Shown here: piece by piece, positions 57,378-64,000 of the stretch
Numbering within the stretch: the first letter of the stretch is position 1
Layout of the letters: each line of letters starts with the position of its first letter
Source: Spirochaetota bacterium
GTDB taxonomy: Bacteria > Spirochaetota > Spirochaetia > Treponematales > UBA12059
Length of the DNA stretch: 64,000 nt
NCBI GenBank assembly: GCA_026398615.1
Contig: JAPLSN010000011.1
Location: 1 to 64,000 of the forward strand
Direction of reading: 5' to 3'
Position numbers and translations under genes: made by a program
Notes under the pieces: generated by a model
What the model was told of the DNA's origin: nothing
Databases searched by the model: none
What the model saw: the letters and a program-made list of their open reading frames with translations, nothing else

Positions 57378-58465
57378 GCCTCGGCCTCCTTGGGGGGTTC
57401 TTTCCTCGTCCGCATGCGCTCCAGGATGTAGGTGATGCCGTGCTTCATCGCCACGAACATGACGATGGATGCTTGGATGATGCCGGCGATCTCCTTCGGG
57501 ATGCCCTGGGACTGCATGAGCGGCTGGGCCGCCTTGAGCATGCCGAATAGGAGGCCCGACAGGAAGATGCCCGGCGCGACGTTGCCGCCGACCAGCGCCA
57601 CGGCGATGCCGTCGAAACCGTAGCCCTCCGCCATCGGAAGCGCGCGCCCGAAGTTGAAGGTACCCACCGTGATGATGGCGCCCGCGAGACCGGCGAAGGC
57701 GCCCGCCATGGTCATGGACAGCACGACGTTCCTGTTGACCTTCATGCCCGCGTATCTGGCCGCGTCCTTGTTGAAGCCCACGGCCCGGAGGCTGTAGCCG
57801 AACGTGGTCTTTTCGATCACGAACCAGTATACGATGAGGGCGATGATGACCGGCACGAAGCCCCAGTTGAGGCGCGATCCCCGCGTGAGCTGGGACAGCA
57901 TCGGATCCTTGAGTAGGGCGGTGACGGGGAATTCGGCGGTCTTGACGCGGTCGGCGCTGTGGAACACGTCGAGGATGGCCCAGTTGTTCACGAAGAACGC
58001 CACGTAGTTCAGCATGATCGTCACGACCACTTCGTGCACGTTGAATTTCGCCTTGAGGTAGCCGGGGATGGCGCCCCAGAACCCGCCCGCGACCATCGCG
58101 CCGAGCAGCACGAGGACGACGTGGATCCCCGGGGGAGCCTTGACGCCCAGGGCGACGATGGCTGCCGCGAGCGAACCCACCACGAACTGCCCCTCGGCGC
58201 CGATGTTGAAGAGGCCGGTCCTGAAGGCGAAACCGACCGATAGCCCGGTCAGGATGATGGGCAGGGCCTGGATCACGAACTCGCCGATGTAGCGCGGGTT
58301 GAACTTGCCCGTCTTGATGATAACGCCGGACGCACCCTGGATCATCGCGCTGAACATCGCGATCGGGTTCTTGCCGGTGAGGAGAATGATGACCGATCCG
58401 GTGAGGAACCCGAGGAGTACGGCAACGAGGGACACGACGAGGGCGTCCCGATTCCTGTTCGCCAT
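57374..58465 (-). CDS. Nucleoside-type ABC transporter permease (YufP/NupP-like)
   Basis: A 363-residue permease with a longer N-terminus than its partner. Motifs are GLSVGFAFRTGLFNIGAEGQFV, HEVVVTIMLNYVAFFVNNW, and the loop TTFGYSLRAVGFNKDAARYAG. About nine TM segments. It begins 2 bases after the ATPase stop (ATG at 58465), and its stop overlaps the next permease. Confidence 0.92.
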   Translation of the reverse strand: MANRNRDALVVSLVAVLLGFLTGSVIILLTGKNPIAMFSAMIQGASGVIIKTGKFNPRYIGEFVIQALPIILTGLSVGFAFRTGLFNIGAEGQFVVGSLAAAIVALGVKAPPGIHVVLVLLGAMVAGGFWGAIPGYLKAKFNVHEVVVTIMLNYVAFFVNNWAILDVFHSADRVKTAEFPVTALLKDPMLSQLTRGSRLNWGFVPVIIALIVYWFVIEKTTFGYSLRAVGFNKDAARYAGMKVNRNVVLSMTMAGAFAGLAGAIITVGTFNFGRALPMAEGYGFDGIAVALVGGNVAPGIFLSGLLFGMLKAAQPLMQSQGIPKEIAGIIQASIVMFVAMKHGITYILERMRTRKEPPKEAEA

Positions 58466-58467
58466 GC

Positions 58468-59988
58468 TTACACCGCCTTCCGGATCGAGCCCGACATCAT
58501 GAGGCCGAGCTCGTTCTCGTCGGTTTCCGACGCGTTCACGAGACCGACGATCTCGCCGCCGTAGATGACCGCTATGCGGTCCGAGACGTCGAGCACCTCG
58601 TCCAGCTCCAGCGACAGGAGGAGGATCGCCTTGCCCTTGTCGCGCTCCGCGATGATGCGCGTATGGATGTACTCGATGGCGCCCACGTCGAGGCCGCGCG
58701 TCGGCTGGGCTACGATGAACACCTCGGGGGAAAGGTCGATCTCGCGCGCGACGATGGCCTTCTGCTGGTTCCCGCCGGACATGGAACGGGTCGGCGTCGC
58801 GGGGCCCTGGCCGCAGCGGACGTCGAATTCCGCGATGAGCCGGTTCGCGTTCGTCCTGATCGACTTGAAATCGAGCACGAAGCCCTGCGCGAAGGGTTTC
58901 CTGTTGTAGTTGTGCACGACGAGATTTTCGTCGAGCCTGAAATCCAGGACCAGGCCGTGCTTGTGGCGGTCCTCGGGGATGTGGCCAAGGCCGCAGGAAA
59001 AGCGTTCCTTGACGGAGACATGGGCGATATCCATCCCCTTGAGGAGGATCTTCCCGCTCTCGACCGGGGTCAGGCCCGTGATCGCCTGGACGAGCTCGGT
59101 CTGCCCGTTGCCGTCGATGCCGCACACGCCGAGAATCTCGCCGCGGCGGACCTCCAGTGAAAGGTTCTTCACGCCGAGGAGGCCTTTCGGGTTGCGGACG
59201 TTGAGGCATTCGATCCTGAGGAGGACATCCCCCGGCTCGGCTGGCTTTTTCTGGACATGGAAGTTGACTTCGCGGCCGACCATCATCTCCGCCATCCTGG
59301 CTTCGGAGGTTTCCGCCACCGGGACCGTACCGATGTACTTGCCCCTGCGGAGCACCGTGCACTGGTCGGCGACTTCCTTGATTTCCTTGAGCTTGTGGGT
59401 GATGAGGAGGACCGTCTTCCCCTCCTGCACGAGCCGGCGCATGATGTGCATGAGCTCGTGTATCTCCTGCGGCGTGAGTACGGCCGTCGGTTCGTCGAAG
59501 ATCAGGATTTCCGCGTCGCGGTACAGCATCTTGAGTATTTCGACGCGCTGCTGCATGCCCACCGAGATGTTCTCGATGATGGCTTCCGGGTCCACGTTGA
59601 GGCCGTAGAGTTCGGAGATCTTCCTGACCCGGGCGGCGGCGGACTTGCGGTCGATGACGAGGCCCTTGCGGGGTTCGATCCCGAGGATGATGTTCTCGGT
59701 GACGGTGAAGTTGTGGACGAGCTGGAAGTGCTGGTGGACCATGCCGATCCCCAGCTCGTTCGCCACGTTCGGGTCGTGGATCGCGACTTCCTTCCCCCTG
59801 ACCCTGATGATTCCGGAATCCGGCTGGTAGAGCCCGAACAGTATGCTCATGAGCGTGGACTTGCCCGCTCCGTTCTCCCCGAGGAGGGCGTGGATCGAGC
59901 CCTGCTCCACCTGGAGCGTGACGCGATCGTTGGCGCGAATGCCGGGGAAGTCCTTGATGATGTCGATCATTTCGATGATATGCGGCAC
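58468..59988 (-). CDS. Nucleoside-type ABC transporter ATP-binding protein with two ATPase domains
   Basis: A 506-residue tandem ATPase like YufO/NupO or RbsA. The first domain has Walker A LLGENGAGKSTLMSILFG, signature ISVGMQQRVEILKML and Walker B ILIFDEPTAVLTPQE. The second has a degenerate Walker A (VCGIDGNGQTELVQAITG), signature MSGGNQQKAIVAREI and Walker B VFIVAQPTRGLDVGA. Such asymmetry is normal in this class. It is the first gene after the bmpA terminator. Confidence 0.93.
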   Translation of the reverse strand: MPHIIEMIDIIKDFPGIRANDRVTLQVEQGSIHALLGENGAGKSTLMSILFGLYQPDSGIIRVRGKEVAIHDPNVANELGIGMVHQHFQLVHNFTVTENIILGIEPRKGLVIDRKSAAARVRKISELYGLNVDPEAIIENISVGMQQRVEILKMLYRDAEILIFDEPTAVLTPQEIHELMHIMRRLVQEGKTVLLITHKLKEIKEVADQCTVLRRGKYIGTVPVAETSEARMAEMMVGREVNFHVQKKPAEPGDVLLRIECLNVRNPKGLLGVKNLSLEVRRGEILGVCGIDGNGQTELVQAITGLTPVESGKILLKGMDIAHVSVKERFSCGLGHIPEDRHKHGLVLDFRLDENLVVHNYNRKPFAQGFVLDFKSIRTNANRLIAEFDVRCGQGPATPTRSMSGGNQQKAIVAREIDLSPEVFIVAQPTRGLDVGAIEYIHTRIIAERDKGKAILLLSLELDEVLDVSDRIAVIYGGEIVGLVNASETDENELGLMMSGSIRKAV

Positions 59989-60072
59989 GCTTGTTCCCCC
60001 TGATGAGGTTTATCGGAAAACTATATCACAGGACGCGGTGCGGAGGAACTGTAAATCCTCCCATCGGGCGTG

Positions 60073-60102
60073 AAAAAAGGCCGCCCCCGGCGGGGACGGC
60101 CC
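60073..60102 (-). terminator. Terminator after bmpA
   Basis: On the minus strand GGCCGTCCCCGCC and GGGGGCGGCC fold into a GC-rich stem followed by six T. It is about 20-25 bases after the bmpA stop and 85 bases before the ATPase ATG, so binding protein should be made in excess over the transporter core. Confidence 0.8.
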
Positions 60103-60125
60103 TGTCTTCGATAGGATCGGGGAAA

Positions 60126-61139
60126 TTACTTCTTCGCGGGAATTTCGGACACGACGAGCTTGCCGGAAGCGATCTGCTTCTCGTAGTCGGCGATCTTGGC
60201 GATGATGTCCTTCGAAAGGTTGGGGTTCGTGGCGGGGATGCTGACGCCCTTGTTCTTCACGTTGAAGACCAGGACCTGGCCGCCGGGGAACTTGCCGGCC
60301 ATCGTGAGGACGGCCACGTCGTGCGCGGCGACGTCGACGCGCTTCATCATGCTGGTGAGGACGGCGGACTTGGTGCCGTACACACCGTCGGCGTACTGAT
60401 CCTTGTCGACGCCGATGGCCCAGCGGATGTCGCCCTTCTGGGAGCGTTCCTTGGCTTCCTTGATGACGCCGTTGCCGGTGCCGCCCGCGGCGTGGAAGAT
60501 GATGTAAGCGCCCGCGTTGAACTGCTTCACGGCGAGGGCCTGGCCTTTGCCCGGGTTGCCGAAGTCGCCGGCATAGTCGACGAGGACGGTGATCTTGGGA
60601 TCCACGGCCTTGACGCCCTGCTCGAAACCGGCCTGGAACTTCTCGATGAGCGGGAACTGCATGCCGCCGACGAAGCCGACCATGTTCTTCTTGGCCTTCT
60701 TGGCCTGCATGCCGGCGGCGACGCCGACGAGGAAGGAACCCTCGTGCTCGGCGAAGACGGCGCTGGCGACGTTCGGCTTGTTGACGACGGAGTCGATGAT
60801 CAGGAGCTTCTGGGTGGGATACTGGTCCGCGACTTCGCCCATGGCCTTCTCGAAGAGGAAACCCGGGGCCACGATGAGGTCGAGACCTTCGTCGGCGAAG
60901 GTGCTGAGGTTCGGGACGTAGTCCGCTTCGGCGGTGGACTGGAGATACTTGACATCCGTGCCGACGACGAGCTTGTTCTCGGTGGCGAACCGCTTGATGC
61001 CTTCCCAGGTGCCCTGGTTGAAGGACTTGTCATCGATGCCGCCGACGTCGGTAACGAGGCCGACGCGGAAGGCCGGAGCCGCGAACACCGCGACGATGGC
61101 GGTCAGCGCGACGAGAGCGAAAACAATACGCTTCTTCAT
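60126..61139 (-). CDS. bmpA: BMP-family (BmpA/TmpC-like) nucleoside-binding protein
   Basis: A 337-residue periplasmic protein with signal MKKRIVFALVALTAIVAVFA and no lipobox Cys. Family features are RVGLVTDVGGIDDKSFNQGTW, DLIVAPGFLFEKAMGEVA, FAEHEGSFLVGVAAGMQA, VGFVGGMQFPLIEKFQAGF, IIFHAAGGTGNGVI and WAIGVDKDQYADG. The Asp/Phe/Asn pattern is that of PnrA-type purine nucleoside binders. The start at 61139 has AAAGGAG 7 bases before it. It heads the transporter operon and is distinct from the second BMP protein at 55179. Confidence 0.92.
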   Translation of the reverse strand: MKKRIVFALVALTAIVAVFAAPAFRVGLVTDVGGIDDKSFNQGTWEGIKRFATENKLVVGTDVKYLQSTAEADYVPNLSTFADEGLDLIVAPGFLFEKAMGEVADQYPTQKLLIIDSVVNKPNVASAVFAEHEGSFLVGVAAGMQAKKAKKNMVGFVGGMQFPLIEKFQAGFEQGVKAVDPKITVLVDYAGDFGNPGKGQALAVKQFNAGAYIIFHAAGGTGNGVIKEAKERSQKGDIRWAIGVDKDQYADGVYGTKSAVLTSMMKRVDVAAHDVAVLTMAGKFPGGQVLVFNVKNKGVSIPATNPNLSKDIIAKIADYEKQIASGKLVVSEIPAKK

Positions 61140-61178
61140 GTACATGCTCCTTTGACTTGAACAGATGTGCGAAATTAG

Positions 61179-61207
61179 ATGGTACGTCCATGCATCAATT
61201 ATTTCAA
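61179..61207 (-). promoter_or_regulatory. Promoter of bmpA
   Basis: On the minus strand TTGAAA (61207-61202) and TACCAT (61184-61179) with 17-base spacing, about 40 bases before the ATG. A small hairpin ACCGGT-type pair (61237-61256) lies further upstream and could be the end signal of deoR. Confidence 0.5.
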
Positions 61208-61366
61208 GTCCTTTTTCCGGTTTGAAGTCTACTTAACCGGTAAAGCAACACCGGCCTTTATTAATAAGATCGTTGATTGCCAAAACCATCGACCATGCAG
61301 TTTTTCGATATTCCGGAAGCGGTGAGCGCCGGATTGAACTTTACCCATAGAAGGCGCCCGTAAGCA

Positions 61367-62143
61367 TCAGGCGATCCGGAGCGTGATGCCCAGGCCCCGT
61401 ATGATCCCGGAATATTCGGCGGAAATGCCCGAATCGGTGATGATCTCGTCGAAAGTCGAGAGATCCGCAAAATAGTCGGAGCGAACCACCCCGAATTTCG
61501 AGGAATCGACCAGGAGGATCTTCATCATCGAGGACTGGATCGCCGCCATCTTGGTTTCCCGTTCGTAGGGGTTCATGCACGTGACGCCGAACTGCCGGCT
61601 CGCTCCCGCGGAGGATATGAAGGCTTTCGTCGCCCGGAAGCGCCTGATCATGTCGAGCCCCTCGGGGCTCTCGAACATGAGGGTGTTCCCATGGAAGATG
61701 CCGCCTGAGAACAGGGACGTGCAATTCTTCCGCCGGACCGTCTCCGAGAGGATGTTGAGCGACCAGCTGAGGACGGTGTAGTGCCGGTCGTCCGGCAGGC
61801 ACTTGGCAAGGTACTCGGTGGTCGAGCCGGAATCGATGATCAGGGTATCGTCCGCCTCGATGAGCGAGGCCGCGAGCGACCCGATCGTCCGCTTCTGTTC
61901 CTGCCATTTCGCGCCCGCGGCGATGAGCGAATAATGGTTCTCCCCGGTTCGGATATCGTTCTTCGGGTGGAGGATGACGCTTCCGTGGAGGATCTTGACG
62001 AGTTCGTCGTCGACGAGCGGCACGAGATCCCGCCTGATCGTCATGTGGGAAACCTTCAACTCCCGCGACAGCTCCTGCACGCTCGAAGCCTTGTCGGTCT
62101 CGAGGATCCGCAGTATATAGCTCAAGCGCTCGGACCTGTTCAT
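61367..62143 (-). CDS. DeoR-family transcriptional regulator
   Basis: A 258-residue regulator. The N-terminal winged HTH (residues 4-57) has RLSYILRILETDKASSVQELSRELKVSHMTIRRDL (shown as two adjacent motifs, the recognition helix being SHMTIRRDL). The C-terminal DeoR sensor domain has DDTLIIDSGSTTEYLAKCL, the sugar-phosphate site of this family. DeoR proteins usually repress sugar or nucleoside catabolic genes until a phosphorylated sugar binds. It is transcribed away from the BMC shell genes and towards the nucleoside transporter, making it the likely controller of one or both. The start at 62143 is fixed by the HTH. Confidence 0.9.
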   Translation of the reverse strand: MNRSERLSYILRILETDKASSVQELSRELKVSHMTIRRDLVPLVDDELVKILHGSVILHPKNDIRTGENHYSLIAAGAKWQEQKRTIGSLAASLIEADDTLIIDSGSTTEYLAKCLPDDRHYTVLSWSLNILSETVRRKNCTSLFSGGIFHGNTLMFESPEGLDMIRRFRATKAFISSAGASRQFGVTCMNPYERETKMAAIQSSMMKILLVDSSKFGVVRSDYFADLSTFDEIITDSGISAEYSGIIRGLGITLRIA

Positions 62144-62211
62144 CCATCTTCCCCGGTGCGGATGCCCGCTGGCTGGCAAATACGGTAGTGGAGTTCCGTC
62201 GATGCAGCTTG

Positions 62212-62240
62212 ACAATATCCTGAATGGAAGGTAAAGACAA
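62212..62240 (-). promoter_or_regulatory. Promoter of the DeoR-family gene
   Basis: On the minus strand TTGTCT (62240-62235) and TATTGT (62217-62212) with a 17-base spacer. It faces away from the BMC promoter; the two -35 boxes are about 42 bases apart. Confidence 0.6.
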
Positions 62241-62245
62241 CCCGA

Positions 62246-62267
62246 AAAAGTTATTATTTTAACTTTT
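62246..62267. promoter_or_regulatory. Candidate DeoR operator between divergent promoters
   Basis: AAAAGTTA (62246-62253) and TAACTTTT (62260-62267) form a perfect palindrome with a 6-base centre. It lies in the only strongly AT-rich patch of the region, between the -35 boxes of deoR and of the BMC operon. Position and symmetry suit a repressor binding site; DeoR binding is inferred. Confidence 0.55.
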
Positions 62268-62281
62268 ATTCAAAATTTTGC

Positions 62282-62310
62282 TTGACATTTAACATATCCA
62301 TTCCTAAGAT
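62282..62310 (+). promoter_or_regulatory. Promoter of the BMC shell operon
   Basis: TTGACA (62282-62287) and TAAGAT (62305-62310) are separated by 17 bases, a near-consensus pair. The first shell gene starts at 62638, leaving a leader of about 320 nt. Confidence 0.75.
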
Positions 62311-62637
62311 GGACTGGAAAGCAGCTGGGCAGCTGCCCTGATCGAGGAGGGAATGCATGAAAAGGCGACAATTCCCGAACCCGGAAACCTTGCCATGCAG
62401 TACACTGGATTCGAGCAGTGTGTTGAAACAGGCAATGGAGCCTGTTCAACACTACCTGGATTTCCGCGATTGTGCAGGAAACCGACAGGTTTTCGAGCAA
62501 TTGCAGACTGCGTTTCACCCGCTCGGTATCCCCGTTTCCGGTCGATGAATGCCAAGGGCGGCGCCCCTGCGGGCACTCGGTATGGCGGGCGCCGGGGCGG
62601 ACCGGCAGGGCGACAAGGGCTTGAAAGAGGAGGAATC
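62311..62637 (+). other. Structured leader of the BMC operon with possible short ORF
   Basis: A strong hairpin, GTGTTGAAACAGGC (62420-62433) with GCCTGTTCAACAC (62440-62452), has one bulged A and a 6-base loop and no T-run. GAGGAGGG at 62343-62350 precedes two overlapping ATGs. The one at 62357 opens a 63-codon frame ending at 62548; the one at 62353 runs without stop into the first shell gene. Neither peptide resembles a known family. No known riboswitch consensus was recognised. Confidence 0.5.
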
Positions 62638-62937
62638 ATGGCTGAAGGAAAGGGCGCGCTCGGGATGATCGAAACGAAAGGATTCGCCGCCATGGTGGAA
62701 GCCGCGGACGCGATGGTGAAGGCGGCCAATGTCGACCTCGTCGGGTTCGAGAAGATCGGCGGCGGGTACGTCACGGCCATCGTGCGCGGCGACGTGGCCT
62801 CCTGCAGGGCGGCCGTCGACGCCGGCGTCAAGTCGGCGGAGAAGGTCGGCGAGGTGGTGTCGACCCACGTGATCCCGAGGCCGAATGGCGCGGTCGACGC
62901 GACGCTGCCGCTCGGCGGGTCCGGGGTGGAGGCATAG
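62638..62937 (+). CDS. BMC-H hexameric shell protein
   Basis: A 99-residue single-domain bacterial microcompartment shell protein. The sequence [39 protein letters not shown] and [16 protein letters not shown] is the complete BMC fold; the pore loop is GGG instead of the GSG of PduA/EutM. It ends with [10 protein letters not shown] and a short tail. Hexamers of such proteins tile the facets of the organelle. GAGGAGG lies 6 bases before the ATG. It is first in the operon and very similar to the copy at 63644. Confidence 0.96.
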   Translation: MAEGKGALGMIETKGFAAMVEAADAMVKAANVDLVGFEKIGGGYVTAIVRGDVASCRAAVDAGVKSAEKVGEVVSTHVIPRPNGAVDATLPLGGSGVEA

Positions 62938-62940
62938 GCC

Positions 62941-63582
62941 ATGGCGATAGATCTCAGGACATACGTATTCCTCGATTCGCTCCAGCTGCAGAACGCCTCG
63001 TTCATCGCGACGATCAGCAAGGGTTACTATCCGATCGGCATGCAGGCATGCTGCATCATAGAGATCGCGCCCGGCATCGAGATCAACCGGCTGACGGACA
63101 TCGCGCTCAAGGCGACCAACGTCACGCCGGGCCTGCAGATCGTCGAGCGGGCCTACGGCCTCCTCGAAGTGCATTCGGACAGCCAGGGCGATGCGCGCAT
63201 GGCCGGCGAGGCTGTGCTGCGCGAGCTCGGCATGACCGAGGAGAACAGGCTCAAGCCGCGGGTCATGACGAGCCAGCTGATCAAGAACGTCACGGACCAC
63301 CACGCGCAGCTGATCAACAAGGTCCGTCACGGGAACATGATCCTGCGGGGCGACACGCTCTACGTGCTCGAGGTCGAGCCGGCGGGGTACGCCTACTTCG
63401 CCTCCAACGAGGCCGAGAAAACCTCCGATGTCAACATCATCGAGGTACTGGGATTCGGCGCCTTCGGCCGCGTGTACATCGCGGGTGACGAGGCCGAGGT
63501 GATCGAGGCGAGGAAAGTGGTGGAAGCGAGGCTCGCGGACATCGGCGGCAGGGTCCTGGACACCAAGGCGGCGCGGATATAG
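62941..63582 (+). CDS. BMC-T (tandem-domain) trimeric shell protein
   Basis: A 213-residue protein made of two BMC domains. The first begins LRTYVFLDSLQLQNASFIAT and includes GYYPIGMQACCIIEIAPGIE and LTDIALKATNVTPGLQIVE; the second includes NMILRGDTLYVLEVEPAGYA, NEAEKTSDVNIIEVLGFGAF and GRVYIAGDEAEVIEARKVV. Trimers of this type form pseudohexamers, some with large gated pores for bulky substrates or cofactors. It begins 3 bases after the first BMC-H stop, with GGAGG inside the preceding coding end. Exact subclass not assigned. Confidence 0.9.
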   Translation: MAIDLRTYVFLDSLQLQNASFIATISKGYYPIGMQACCIIEIAPGIEINRLTDIALKATNVTPGLQIVERAYGLLEVHSDSQGDARMAGEAVLRELGMTEENRLKPRVMTSQLIKNVTDHHAQLINKVRHGNMILRGDTLYVLEVEPAGYAYFASNEAEKTSDVNIIEVLGFGAFGRVYIAGDEAEVIEARKVVEARLADIGGRVLDTKAARI

Positions 63583-63643
63583 ACGCTGACCGGATCCGAT
63601 GGACGATGTGCGGACCGGCAATGACCGACAAGGAGATGGCGAC

Positions 63644-63949
63644 ATGGCAGAAACGAACGATGCGCTCGGGATGATCGAGACCAGGGGATTCGCCGGGATG
63701 GTGGAAGCCGCCGACGCGATGGTTAAGGCGGCCAAGGTCGACCTCATCGGGTTCGAGAAGATCGGCGGCGGGTACGTCACGGCGATCGTGCGCGGCGACG
63801 TGGCCGCGTGCCGCGCGGCGGTCGACGCCGGCGCCAGGTCGGCGGAGAAGGTCGGCGAGGTGGTGTCGACCCACGTGATCCCGAGACCGCATGAGGCGGT
63901 GGACGCGGTCCTCCCCCTGGGCAGGAAGCCCGCCGCGGCCAAGAAGTAG
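63644..63949 (+). CDS. BMC-H hexameric shell protein, second copy
   Basis: A 101-residue paralogue of the protein at 62638, nearly identical in the core ([39 protein letters not shown]) and with a different basic tail (GRKPAAAKK). AAGGAG lies about 9 bases before the ATG at 63644; the frame opens earlier at 63599 without homology. Two close BMC-H copies around a BMC-T suggest a recent duplication, possibly with different pore or docking roles through their C-termini. Confidence 0.95.
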   Translation: MAETNDALGMIETRGFAGMVEAADAMVKAAKVDLIGFEKIGGGYVTAIVRGDVAACRAAVDAGARSAEKVGEVVSTHVIPRPHEAVDAVLPLGRKPAAAKK

Positions 63950-63962
63950 CGAGGGAGCCCCG

Positions 63963-64000
63963 ATGGTACTCGCGCGGGTGAGGGGGACCGTGGTCTCCAC
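63963..64000 (+). CDS. Start of a BMC-P (EutN/CcmL-family) vertex protein, cut by the window end
   Basis: Only the first 12 residues are visible: MVLARVRGTVVS. This is the classic N-terminus of the pentameric BMC-P vertex proteins (pattern M.LG.V.GTVVAT). GAGGGA stands about 8 bases before the ATG, and the gene follows BMC-H by 13 bases in the same direction, exactly where a vertex gene would be expected. Confidence 0.75.
   Translation, partial: MVLARVRGTVVS

Noticed and set aside
62311-62637. Cobalamin riboswitch upstream of the BMC operon
   Set aside because: Some BMC operons have one, but no B12-box-like sequence or matching fold could be found; only a simple hairpin is seen.

Overview
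The window looks like chromosomal DNA of a GC-rich, fermentative, anaerobic spirochaete (Treponema/Spirochaeta-like, probably uncultivated). This rests on several things seen together: BMP/TmpC-type nucleoside-binding proteins, secreted proteins with InlB B-repeats and a C-terminal DUF1566-like domain, pyruvate:ferredoxin oxidoreductase, an NfnAB-type flavin transhydrogenase, a giant 2-hydroxyacyl-CoA dehydratase activase, carbamate kinase, and lipoproteins with relaxed lipoboxes. Species-level assignment is inference. GC-rich codon use produces many long antisense frames, which were ignored.

Layout. Positions 1-6.9 kb are accessory: two related InlB-repeat surface proteins sharing a near-identical 5' portion, a small membrane protein, then a graveyard of decayed fragments (a DUF4143-type ATPase, an InlB-repeat piece, an AAA ATPase scrap) around one intact orphan gene. 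At 6.9-15.7 kb lie an unknown gene, truA, a secreted coiled-coil protein, a FAD-dependent oxidoreductase and the giant activase. At 16-21.6 kb is an envelope cluster: FtsX-like permease, LolA/outer-membrane-lipoprotein-sorting-like protein, LolD-like ATPase, a second permease with a probable 5' frameshift, a beta-barrel candidate and an FN3 lipoprotein. A complete oligopeptide ABC transporter (oppABCDF order on the minus strand) follows at 21.6-27.4 kb. Next come two small or hypothetical genes, an unknown 421-residue protein coupled to panB, a secernin-like peptidase and nifJ (33.8-37.3 kb).

At 37.7-48.6 kb are a six-TM chemoreceptor, the nfnAB pair, a broken sensor kinase that once fused a LivK-like binding domain to PAS, HisKA_2 and HATPase domains, a U32 peptidase-family protein with an RG-rich tail, and a CorC/HlyC-type protein. 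A tRNA-Cys with a clean promoter follows. yajC-secD-secF and arcC lie at 49-53.8 kb. The tail of arcC is copied in a tandem repeat of about 120 bp. A nitroreductase and uridine kinase come next.

The most interesting part is the right end. A complete BMP-family nucleoside-type ABC transporter with two binding proteins, plus uridine kinase, runs leftward. A DeoR-family regulator is transcribed divergently from an operon of bacterial microcompartment (BMC) shell genes (BMC-H, BMC-T, BMC-H, and the start of a BMC-P vertex gene cut by the window edge). Between them are two face-away sigma70-like promoters with a palindrome exactly in the gap, then a structured leader of about 330 nt. My working inference is that imported nucleosides or their deoxyribose/ribose moiety feed an organelle controlled by the DeoR protein. 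The signature enzymes lie outside the window, so this is untested.
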